Shown piece by piece: positions 1 to 5,953 of a stretch of DNA of 10,180 nt. This DNA comes from Competibacteraceae bacterium UBA2792 (GTDB lineage Bacteria > Pseudomonadota > Gammaproteobacteria > Competibacterales > Competibacteraceae). Under the pieces are notes generated by a model. The model was not told the origin of the DNA. It saw only the letters and a program-made list of their open reading frames with translations, and did no database searches. Within the stretch, counting starts at the first letter, position 1, and each line of letters opens with the position of its first letter. The stretch lies in the NCBI GenBank assembly GCA_002352125.1, contig DEHU01000251.1:1-10180 (forward strand), written 5' to 3'. The position numbers were made by a program, and so were the translations under genes.

Positions 1-824
1 CGGCGCGGCGGCAGGCGCAGATCGACTCCGGTAAGGAAACCATCGTCGGCGTCAACAAGTACCGGCTGGCGAAAGAAGACCCGCTGGAAATTCTCGCCAT
101 CGACAACACCGCCGTGCGCGAGGCGCAGGTGCAACGCCTGCACAAGCTGCGCGCCCAGCGCGACGAGGCCAAGGTCAAAGCCTGCCTGAGCGCCATCACC
201 GAATCCGCCAGTTCCGGTTCCGGCAATCTGCTGGAGAAGGCGGTGGAAGCGGCCCGCGCCCGCGCCAGTCTAGGCGAAATCTCCGACGCGATGGAAAAGG
301 TGTTCGGCCGGCACAAGGCGATCATCCGCGCCATCTCCGGGGTATACAGCAGCGAATTCGGCGAGGCCGAGGAAATCGCCAAGGTCCGCCAGATGGCCGA
401 CGAGTTCGAAAAGAACGAAGGCCGCCGCCCGCGCATTCTGGTCGCCAAGCTGGGTCAGGACGGCCACGACCGGGGCGCGAAGGTGATCGCCACGGCGTTC
501 GCCGACCTTGGTTTCGACGTGGACATCGGCGCGCTGTTCCAGACCCCGGAGGAAGTCGCCCGGCAAGCGGTGGAAAACGACGTGCACGTCGTCGGCATGA
601 GTTCGCTGGCTGCCGGCCACAAGACTTTGCTGCCGCAACTGATTGCGGAACTGAAGAAGCTGGGCCGCGAGGACATCATGGTGGTCATCGGCGGCGTGAT
701 CCCCGCCCAGGACTACGAGTACCTCAAGGCCAACGGCGCCGCCGCCATCTTCGGCCCCGGCACGGTGATTCCCATCGCCGCGCAGAAGGTGCTGGTGGAG
801 TTGAACGAACGCCTGGCGGCGTGA
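1..824 (+). CDS. mutB: Methylmalonyl-CoA mutase, C-terminal part (5' end outside window)
   Basis: This enzyme interconverts methylmalonyl-CoA and succinyl-CoA with adenosylcobalamin, linking propionyl-CoA to the TCA cycle. The first full codon is at 3 and about 273 residues are present; family members have about 700, so the substrate-binding TIM barrel lies mostly to the left of the window. The visible part starts with the linker motif ETIVGVNKY. The C-terminal B12-binding domain carries the base-off cobalamin motif DxHxxG as DGHDRG, with the cobalt-ligand histidine codon at 465-467, followed by [13 protein letters not shown] and VVIGGVIP, which line the nucleotide-tail pocket. No lesion is seen. 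The natural partner gene meaB lies 2.9 kb downstream, beyond an AT-rich insertion, so the pair looks to have been separated. Whether this is a single-chain or a large-subunit mutase cannot be told from the fragment; the attached B12 domain fits either. The symbol could also be scpA or mcmA. Confidence 0.96.
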   Translation, partial: ARRQAQIDSGKETIVGVNKYRLAKEDPLEILAIDNTAVREAQVQRLHKLRAQRDEAKVKACLSAITESASSGSGNLLEKAVEAARARASLGEISDAMEKVFGRHKAIIRAISGVYSSEFGEAEEIAKVRQMADEFEKNEGRRPRILVAKLGQDGHDRGAKVIATAFADLGFDVDIGALFQTPEEVARQAVENDVHVVGMSSLAAGHKTLLPQLIAELKKLGREDIMVVIGGVIPAQDYEYLKANGAAAIFGPGTVIPIAAQKVLVELNERLAA

Positions 825-842
825 GGGTGAGGTGAGGGATGG

Positions 843-865
843 CGGGGTGGGCAATGCCCACCCCG
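843..865. repeat. Perfect GC-rich hairpin, possible terminator or REP-like element
   Basis: A 10-base stem (843-852 pairing with 856-865) closes on the loop AAT. It starts 18 bases after the mutase stop codon, where a terminator would be expected, but only a short TTT follows rather than a real U-run. Similar GGGTGGGC/GCCCACCC palindromes are common dispersed intergenic repeats in proteobacteria and cyanobacteria, so this may be a dispersed repeat with incidental terminator activity. It marks the left edge of the AT-rich block. Confidence 0.55.
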
Positions 866-901
866 GCTTTAACTTCAAAATATAAGAAAGAGCCTATATC
901 C

Positions 902-1132
902 GTGGTAGCCAAGAACGAATTCGAAAAGGTAATCGAGGAAGTAACAGGGGAGTCTGTCAGTTCTCTCCGTAATATGCCTATTGACGAACGCCGTAGAATA
1001 ACCGAAAAGAAATTTAATCGGCGTATGCTATTTCCTTCCCTCTTCCCCATCATTGGTAGAGGAAACGTCCTTGGAAACTGCACTATAAGTAGAGAGAAAA
1101 TTGAGTCCCAATTAGACGAGGTACTTAAATGA
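902..1132 (+). CDS. Small unknown protein, first gene of a two-gene cassette
   Basis: A 76-residue product of unknown function, soluble, with no signal peptide or membrane segment. It has an N-terminal helical part (FEKVIEEVTGESVSSLR), a charged middle (PIDERRRITEKKFNRR), a short conserved-looking FPIIGRGNVLG stretch and a helical tail (REKIESQLDEVLK). I chose GTG at 902, with a weak purine-rich AAGAAAGAG upstream (884-892). An in-frame ATG at 839 would add 21 residues, but they would be read through the GC hairpin and differ in composition, so I reject that start. The stop overlaps the start of the next gene as ATGA (1129-1132), which implies translational coupling and a shared function. Base composition is clearly AT-richer than the mutase gene, suggesting horizontal transfer. 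It could be an antitoxin or partner of the next gene, but nothing in the sequence proves that. Confidence 0.7.
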   Translation: MVAKNEFEKVIEEVTGESVSSLRNMPIDERRRITEKKFNRRMLFPSLFPIIGRGNVLGNCTISREKIESQLDEVLK

Positions 1133-1758
1133 CAGTGGAGGTCAATAAGATTACTTGGGACAAAGGCCGTCCTACTAATCTTACACAGCTTTTTGAATTT
1201 TATCATGAGTATGTTAAGCTTTTGTATGCTTCTGTACAAACTCGCAATGAAATTCCAGTCGAGATGCTATTTGAATTTAACGCAGCCCTTGATCATTTAT
1301 CACGCCAATGGTTCTACTCCGAAAAAGAACAAGAAGTGGTTGCAAAAGCTTACAGTCACTTCAAACGTGCTTGCTTGGATGCCTTTAAAATAAAATTCAA
1401 AGAGATAGCTGATCAATATAAAGAGCTATGCTCTATTGATACTAGCGTTATTGACAATGGAGATTTTGACCGAAAACTCCACTCATTCTTCAATGAAATA
1501 AGAAAAAAAGCCACAAAGGCAAGACAAATGGAAGGCCAACCTGATAAAAATGGAGCTGTACCAGCTTTTGAAGTATGGGAAAATGTTTACGCTGATTGTG
1601 TGAAATTTCATCAAGAGTTTTTCCTACATGAAAAACTAAATTGGGCTAGGCGCAGAGGTTTTTGGTTAGCCATATCTCATAAAAGCATAGAATTTTTTTT
1701 AGGGCTTTTAGCAGGAACTATCTCTTCACTTCTTGTTTGGTGGTTCACAACGCGTTGA
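1129..1758 (+). CDS. Unknown 209-residue helical protein with C-terminal membrane anchor
   Basis: The start is well supported: the ATG overlaps the previous stop and has a GAGG ribosome site at 1118-1121. The product is mostly charged, predicted-helical sequence (about residues 1-175) with many aromatic residues. A single hydrophobic segment near the C-terminus (FFLGLLAGTISSLLVWWF) ends only a few residues from the end, typical of a tail-anchored protein with its bulk in the cytoplasm. RRR before the segment (WARRRGFW) fits the positive-inside rule. No catalytic motif is recognised, and no P-loop, nuclease or HEPN-type motif is convincing. AT-rich codon use matches the gene before it and differs from the GC-rich flanks. 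A small soluble protein coupled to a membrane-anchored helical one resembles toxin or defence-effector layouts, but this is inference from layout only. Confidence 0.8.
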   Translation: MTVEVNKITWDKGRPTNLTQLFEFYHEYVKLLYASVQTRNEIPVEMLFEFNAALDHLSRQWFYSEKEQEVVAKAYSHFKRACLDAFKIKFKEIADQYKELCSIDTSVIDNGDFDRKLHSFFNEIRKKATKARQMEGQPDKNGAVPAFEVWENVYADCVKFHQEFFLHEKLNWARRRGFWLAISHKSIEFFLGLLAGTISSLLVWWFTTR

Positions 1759-1770
1759 AAGATATATAGC

Positions 1771-1857
1771 GCGTAGGGCGGGCTAACGCAGCGTAATCCG
1801 CCGGAATTGAGCGACTCCACAATCGGCGGGTTACGGACTCACATCTTAACCCGCACT
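1771..1857. repeat. MITE-like palindromic intergenic repeat
   Basis: A structured non-coding element starting GTAGGGCGGGCTAACGCAGC. Its core can fold into a long hairpin: TAATCCGCCG (1794-1803) pairs with CGGCGGGTTA (1824-1833) with a single G-T mismatch, and an inner ATTG/CAAT pairing surrounds the loop AGCGACTCCA. The outer arms, GCGGGCTAA near 1778 and TTAACCCGC at 1846-1854, are also roughly complementary, so the whole unit is an imperfect inverted repeat. Elements with this GGCGGGTTA signature are widespread as non-autonomous dispersed repeats in proteobacteria. It is GC-rich inside AT-rich surroundings. It directly abuts the toxin-antitoxin remnants, whose first piece begins at or inside its right edge. 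Confidence 0.65.
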
Positions 1858-1865
1858 ATTGCACG

Positions 1866-1967
1866 ATGATTACCGATGCGGTGAATGATGATGCGGGATG
1901 CGTACCCTACTTGGCTGAGTTAATTGTAGAGGCAGTTAGGAGTCAACCCGTTTCGATAAAACTATGA
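1866..1967 (+). pseudogene. Probable 3' remnant of an antitoxin-like gene
   Basis: An open stretch encoding about 33 residues (ITDAVNDDAGCVPYLAELI and onward, ending VSIKL) stops with TGA at 1965-1967, overlapping the ATG of the PIN-type fragment at 1967. Antitoxin genes commonly overlap the next PIN toxin gene in this way, which is the main reason for the call. Upstream the frame runs into the palindromic repeat, as if the repeat or a deletion removed the 5' part. I do not recognise the residues as a named antitoxin family. It could instead be a short independent ORF using the ATG at 1866. Confidence 0.3.
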
Positions 1968-2219
1968 TGCCGAAATTGCACCTTGAAACATCGGTTATAA
2001 GCTATTTGACTGCTCCTGACTGGGATGAACAACAAGTTCGGAAAGTTATTGCGCATTATGAATGCACAGATTGAAAACGAAGCGGTTGCCGAAGACGCGG
2101 CTACTCTCCAAGATCAAACTCAGGCTGTGATGGAAATACCTACGGAGCTTGTGCATATAGCAAGGAAATTAATTGCTAAACATTGTGGCAATAATACTCA
2201 ACCTAATCAAGAACCATGA
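1967..2219 (+). pseudogene. Chimeric toxin-antitoxin remnant: PIN toxin N-terminus fused to a frameshifted antitoxin
   Basis: From ATG 1967 the frame reads MPKLHLETSVISYLTAPD, the typical start of a PIN-domain (VapC-like) toxin with its first catalytic Asp position as the E/D in the LETS motif region. After only 18 residues it changes into WDEQQVRKVIAHYE, which resembles the N-terminus of a different small antitoxin family. At about 2064 the frame stops within a few codons, but a one-base shift recovers the rest of that antitoxin: QIENEAVAEDAATLQDQTQA, then a VMEIPTELV...RKLIAKH tail, ending at 2219. So a deletion seems to have joined the start of one module's toxin to the second module's antitoxin, followed by a one-base insertion. 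An ATG at 2025 could still give a 64-residue product. The stop overlaps a further ATG at 2216. Family assignments rest on remembered motif patterns, not a search. Confidence 0.5.
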
Positions 2220-2272
2220 TCGAAAAAACATGTTTTGAGCTTTTGAACGTGTTAGATAAATTGAGTAAATAG
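2216..2272 (+). pseudogene. 18-codon stub after the antitoxin remnant
   Basis: The ATG overlaps the preceding stop as ATGA, the usual coupling of antitoxin to toxin, but the frame (MIEKTCFELLNVLDKLSK) ends after 18 codons. It is most likely the start of the lost partner gene of the second toxin-antitoxin module, or chance. The second copy of the palindromic repeat begins about 20 bases later and may mark the deletion point. Confidence 0.25.
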
Positions 2273-2290
2273 TTTCCGAAAGTTCACTCA

Positions 2291-2330
2291 CAATTGAATA
2301 GCTCCACAATCGGCTGGTTTTGGACTTACG
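2291..2330. repeat. Partial second copy of the palindromic repeat
   Basis: This segment matches the right half of the 1771-1857 element in the same orientation: AATTGA, then CTCCACAATCGG, a GGTT tract and GGACTTAC, against AATTGAGCGACTCCACAATC and GGACTCAC in the first copy. There are a few substitutions and a small length change. The left arm is missing and the hairpin partner is lost, so it is a degraded copy. Together the two copies bracket the toxin-antitoxin remnants. The following bases (2331-2365) are A/T runs with no clear promoter boxes. Confidence 0.5.
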
Positions 2331-2417
2331 CCTAAAAAAGCCTTTTTAAAAAAGTTTTATTCTGTACCACCCCGAGGCATACCTGATCTTTTTCATTGAA
2401 AATCCGAGGCTTTCACG

Positions 2418-3418
2418 TTGATCGAGATCAAAGTATTAACATTATCGCTCGTTGCAATAGGCACAATAGTGATGTTGATCGGCATGGTCAAATATTACTC
2501 TGTATGTCGATTAACCCAAACCCTCCTAGAAAGCGAAGAAGCGCTAGGAAATCGATGGTGTAAAGTTTATTATTCATTGACAGGTCTTTTTCTAGCTGGA
2601 TATCTAATCGTATTTATTTCATTATGTTACAGCATTCCAATTATTAGTGAGCTGCTTACCGGGATCATATTTTTCTTTGGAGCTGTATTTGTACTGATCG
2701 ACATCACACTACAGACCGGCATGCTCTCATCAATCAAGCAAAAACACGAAAAGATAATCAAACAAAACGAACAATTACACCAAACCGAAGATGTCACTAT
2801 ATTTACGTTGGCTTATCTGGCTGAAATCAGAGATCAAGAAACTGGAAAGCACTTAGAAAGAACATCGCAGTATGTCGGCGCATTGGCAAGAGAGCTCAGC
2901 TATATGCCAAAATATAACTCCTACCTTACCGAAAGATATATTTTCGATATTGTAAAATCAGCCCCTCTACATGATATTGGTAAGGTTGGAATTCCAGACT
3001 CAATATTAAAAAAAATGGAAAGCTGACTACGGAAGAATTCGAAATCATAAAGCAACATTGCGAATTCGGAGCAAATATTCTCAAAACAGCAGAGAAAAAG
3101 CTAGGTTTCGAATCTTTTCTTAGAATCGCTATTCAACTTGTCATGTCTCATCATGAAAGATGGGATGGTCAAGGCTACCCACAAGGATTAAAAGGGGATA
3201 AAATACCTTTATCGGCTCGAATCATGGCCCTTGCCGATGTTTATGACGCTTTACGCAGTAAACGCTGTTATAAAGAAGCATTTCCTCACGAACAATCCTA
3301 TGCAATTATCGTAAAAGAAAGAGGAAAACAATTTGATCCAGATATCGTAGATGCCTTTATAAAAACAGAGCAAACATTCTTAGAAATTTCTAATACTTTT
3401 GTTGATGATTCAACATAA
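2418..3418 (+). pseudogene. Membrane-bound HD-GYP cyclic-di-GMP phosphodiesterase, frameshifted in an A8 run
   Basis: HD-GYP proteins hydrolyse cyclic-di-GMP. The start is probably TTG 2418, with GAGG at 2406-2409. The N-terminus has three hydrophobic segments (around residues 3-25, 52-72 and 78-98), then a charged coiled-coil-like stretch (KQKHEKIIKQNEQLHQTE) and the catalytic domain. Seen there are ETGKHLERT, the HD motif as HDIGKVGIPDSIL, HHERWDGQGYP (the GYP signature), and DVYDALRSKRCY. The frame breaks at eight A (3008-3015), giving a stop at 3024-3026. Adding one A restores DSIL-KKNGKL-TTEEFEI, exactly the family consensus, and the rest reads cleanly to TAA at 3416-3418. No other lesion is seen, so decay is very recent, or expression relies on slippage, or the base is a sequencing error. 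There is no receiver domain. Low GC fits the island. Restored length would be about 333 residues. Confidence 0.85.
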
Positions 3419-3687
3419 TCCACCCTTACAGACCACATGTTTAATCCTTACATTTCCATCGTCTGTTACCCAAGTCGCTTGGCCTAGAGAAAGATCTAAA
3501 CCATAACCAGATTTATACTTACGTTGTTGCTGGCAAACTATGACAATTTCTTAAACTAACAGGGTAAAAATCCGCTCATCGATCCGACAAAACTCTATAC
3601 ATCGAACACATCGATGAAATTGGGCACGCCGTTGAAAATGAACGGTTCTCCCGCCTTACCCAACCTCAGCGAGTGACGATTCTGCCC
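3419..3687. other. Gene-poor right junction of the AT-rich block
   Basis: No convincing gene is present. On the minus strand a 46-codon open stretch (3410-3550) reads like protein (LDLSLGQATWVTDDGNVRIK) but has stops at both ends and no clear start, so it is at best a gene scrap. On the plus strand, 3568-3687 is open in the meaB frame (containing YIEHIDEIGHAVENERFSRL). A second frame ends in a TGA at 3674-3676. Composition shifts from AT-rich to GC-rich at about 3570-3640, which probably marks the boundary of the inserted block. The promoter for meaB should lie here, but no convincing -35/-10 pair was found. Confidence 0.4.
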
Positions 3688-4818
3688 ATGAGCGAAAAAC
3701 ACCAAAAACCCGACTGGGTTCCCAAAAATGCTGGCAAGGAATTCACCACCTCAGTAATGGCCGGCGTCGATGGCGGCCACGACGGCATCCTGGGCCAAGC
3801 CAGCGTGGAAGTACCGCGCAAGCACTCCCCGCGCCGCCGCCGGCTGACGGTGGACGAATACGTGGCCGGCGTGCTGGCTGGCGACCGCAACGTCCTGGGC
3901 CAAACCATCACCTTGGTGGAAAGCAACGCCAAGGCACACTTCGATATGGGCCAGGAGGTGCTGCGACAACTGTTGCCTCACACCGGCAACTCGATCCGGG
4001 TCGGCATCACCGGCGTACCCGGTGCCGGCAAAAGCACCTTTATCGAAGCCCTTGGCCTGCATCTGTGCGCGCAGGGCCACAAGGTGGCGGTATTGGCGGT
4101 AGACCCCAGCAGCACCGTCACCCGCGGTAGCATCCTCGGCGACAAGACTCGCATGGAGCTGCTATCGCGCGATCTGCGCGCCTTCATCCGCCCGTCCCCC
4201 TCCGGTGGTACCTTGGGCGGCGTGGCGCGCAAAAGCCGCGAAACCATCCTGGTCTGCGAGGCCGCTGGCTTCGACGTGATCCTGGTGGAAACCGTCGGCG
4301 TTGGTCAGAGCGAAACCACGGTGCGTTCGATGGTCGATTTCTTCCTGCTGCTGATGATCGCCGGAGCCGGCGACGAGCTACAGGGCATCAAAAAAGGCAT
4401 CATGGAGTTGGCCGATGCACTGCTGGTCAATAAAGCCGACGGCGATAACAAAATCCGCGCTAACGCCGCCCGCGCCGACTACAACCGGGCACTGCATTAT
4501 CTTGCCCCCGCCACCGAGGGCTGGCGCACCAAAGCCTATACCTGCTCCGCCCTCAACAGCGAAGGCATCGATGCCATCTGGAAAGTGATCGGCGACTTCC
4601 GCCAGCACGTCACGACCGGCGGCGCATTTGCGAAGCGCCGGCAACGACAAACCCTAGATTGGGTATACTCGATGGTCGAGGAACACTTGCGCGCCAGTTT
4701 CTTCAACCACGCTGGCGTCGGCAGTATCCGCGCCGATGTAGAATATGCCGTGATCGAAGGCCATTTGCCCCCGACCGTGGCCGCACAACAACTGATCCAT
4801 AAATACGAAGGCCATTAA
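3688..4818 (+). CDS. meaB: MeaB/ArgK-type GTPase, chaperone of methylmalonyl-CoA mutase
   Basis: MeaB is a G3E-family GTPase that binds methylmalonyl-CoA mutase, gates loading of adenosylcobalamin and protects the enzyme from inactivation. The 376 residues show a Walker A loop GVPGAGKST (about 109-117), the [18 protein letters not shown] switch region (about 139-156), the switch/Walker B motif ETVGVGQSE (about 201-209) and the NKAD guanine-specificity motif (about 248-251). The C-terminal helical dimerisation arm is present. The N-terminus is about 40 residues longer than the shortest family members ([19 protein letters not shown]). I prefer ATG 3688; an in-frame GTG at 3673 would add five residues, and neither has a strong ribosome site. 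The lyase gene follows after 22 bases, so the two are likely one operon. Its client gene lies upstream across the AT-rich block, so meaB now probably needs its own promoter. Confidence 0.95.
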   Translation: MSEKHQKPDWVPKNAGKEFTTSVMAGVDGGHDGILGQASVEVPRKHSPRRRRLTVDEYVAGVLAGDRNVLGQTITLVESNAKAHFDMGQEVLRQLLPHTGNSIRVGITGVPGAGKSTFIEALGLHLCAQGHKVAVLAVDPSSTVTRGSILGDKTRMELLSRDLRAFIRPSPSGGTLGGVARKSRETILVCEAAGFDVILVETVGVGQSETTVRSMVDFFLLLMIAGAGDELQGIKKGIMELADALLVNKADGDNKIRANAARADYNRALHYLAPATEGWRTKAYTCSALNSEGIDAIWKVIGDFRQHVTTGGAFAKRRQRQTLDWVYSMVEEHLRASFFNHAGVGSIRADVEYAVIEGHLPPTVAAQQLIHKYEGH

Positions 4819-4840
4819 TATCGACTGGGAGGATACAACC

Positions 4841-5893
4841 ATGCTGCGTAGTCCCCGCGATTTCTTCAAACCCAAGGTCGTCGGCGCTCCCGAACCGCTC
4901 CGCGAGATTCCGGTTCGCCCGTCGCGAATGATCCACTTTTTCGATCCCAGCAACGCCAAGATGGCGGTCAAGGTACCGGACATCGCCAAGACCGTGGACA
5001 TCATGCTCGGCAATTTGGAAGACGCCGTGCCGATCGATCGCAAGGAAGCCGCCCGCGAAGGGCTGGTACAGATCGGCAAGAATGTCGATTTCGGCGACAC
5101 TCAGTTCTGGACTCGCGTCAACAGCCTCGACAGTCCGTGGTTCCTGGACGACCTGATCCGGCTGGTCGGCGAAATCGGCGACAAGCTGGACGTGATCATG
5201 CTGCCCAAGGTCCAGGGACCGTGGGATATTTACTTCGCCGACCAACTGCTGGCGCAACTGGAAGCCAAGTACGGCGTGAAAAAACCGCTGATGCTTCACG
5301 CCATTCTGGAAACCGCGCTCGGCGTGGCCAACGTCGAAGACATCGCCAACGCCAGCCCCCGGATGCAAGGCATGAGCCTCGGTCCCGCCGATTTGGCCGC
5401 CTCGCGCCGGATGAAGACCACCCGGGTCGGCGGCGGTCATCCCGATTACCTGGTGCGCACCGACCCCGATCCCAACAACCCCGATGCCCCCCGCCTCACC
5501 GCACAGCAAGACTTGTGGCACTACACCATCGGCCGAATGGTGGATGCCTGCGTCAGCGTCGGCGCCCTGCCCTTCTATGGGCCGTTCGGCGACATCGCCG
5601 ACCTGGTGGCCTGCGAAGACCAGTTCCGCAACGCTTATCTCATGGGCTGCGTCGGCACCTGGTCGCTGCATCCGAACCAGATCGCCATCGCCAAGCGGGT
5701 GTTCAGCCCGAAACCGGAGGAAGTCGCCTGGGCCAAGCGCGTCGTCGAAGCCATGCCCGACGGCAGCGGCGCGGTGATGATCGACGGCAAGATGCAGGAC
5801 GATGCGACCTGGAAACAGTGCAAGGTCGTCCTCAATCTCGCTCAGCTCATCGCCAGCCGCGATCTGGAATACAAGGCGTTATACGGGTTCTGA
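4841..5893 (+). CDS. mcl: L-malyl-CoA / beta-methylmalyl-CoA lyase
   Basis: This CitE-like, Mg-dependent lyase reversibly condenses glyoxylate with acetyl-CoA (to malyl-CoA) or with propionyl-CoA (to beta-methylmalyl-CoA). The 350-residue length and many motifs match the Chloroflexus/Rhodobacter Mcl type as I remember it: RPSRMIHFF (27-35), [10 protein letters not shown] (57-66), VNSLDSPW (93-100), [13 protein letters not shown] (118-130), ILETALG (155-161, with the metal-ligand Glu), [11 protein letters not shown] (179-189), QQDLWHYTI (222-230) and [12 protein letters not shown] (315-326). The ATG at 4841 has a strong GGGAGGA ribosome site at 4827-4833. Sitting beside meaB and close to the mutase, it suggests a link between propionyl-CoA, glyoxylate and methylmalonyl-CoA, as in the ethylmalonyl-CoA pathway or 3-hydroxypropionate cycle. 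No gene diagnostic for either pathway is in the window. A malyl-CoA thioesterase relative is a less likely alternative. Confidence 0.93.
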   Translation: MLRSPRDFFKPKVVGAPEPLREIPVRPSRMIHFFDPSNAKMAVKVPDIAKTVDIMLGNLEDAVPIDRKEAAREGLVQIGKNVDFGDTQFWTRVNSLDSPWFLDDLIRLVGEIGDKLDVIMLPKVQGPWDIYFADQLLAQLEAKYGVKKPLMLHAILETALGVANVEDIANASPRMQGMSLGPADLAASRRMKTTRVGGGHPDYLVRTDPDPNNPDAPRLTAQQDLWHYTIGRMVDACVSVGALPFYGPFGDIADLVACEDQFRNAYLMGCVGTWSLHPNQIAIAKRVFSPKPEEVAWAKRVVEAMPDGSGAVMIDGKMQDDATWKQCKVVLNLAQLIASRDLEYKALYGF

Positions 5894-5910
5894 ATCGCCC
5901 TCACCTCCAA

Positions 5911-5933
5911 CCCCTCTCCCGGAGGGAGAGGGG
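5911..5933. repeat. Perfect GC-rich hairpin between the lyase and dehydrogenase genes
   Basis: CCCCTCTCCC (5911-5920) pairs perfectly with GGGAGAGGGG (5924-5933) around the loop GGA. This motif type is a very common dispersed intergenic repeat in GC-rich proteobacteria. It lies 17 bases after the lyase stop, and AATT rather than a T-run follows, so termination would be weak. It may lower expression of the next gene relative to the lyase. Confidence 0.6.
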
Positions 5934-5953
5934 AATTAACGTGGAAGGCTCCC

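Noticed and set aside
823..838. Short GTGAGG repeats as an insertion target duplication
   Set aside because: They are very short, lie only on the left side and have no matching copy at the right junction near 3570-3680.
839..901. ATG 839 as the start of the small cassette gene
   Set aside because: It would read through the GC hairpin and has composition unlike the rest of the gene; GTG 902 is preferred, although its ribosome site is weak.
1129..1758. A HEPN or Abi-type toxin domain in the tail-anchored protein
   Set aside because: No RxxxxH motif or other catalytic pattern could be placed with confidence.
2331..2417. Promoter for the HD-GYP gene in the A/T runs
   Set aside because: TATTCT at 2358-2363 could be a -10 box, but no -35 box lies at proper spacing, and A/T runs produce such matches by chance.
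4703..5671. Long minus-strand open frame opposite the lyase gene (and similar ones at 7535-8407 and 270-878)
   Set aside because: These mirror the GC-biased third positions of real genes on the other strand, have low-complexity residue mixes and lack family motifs.
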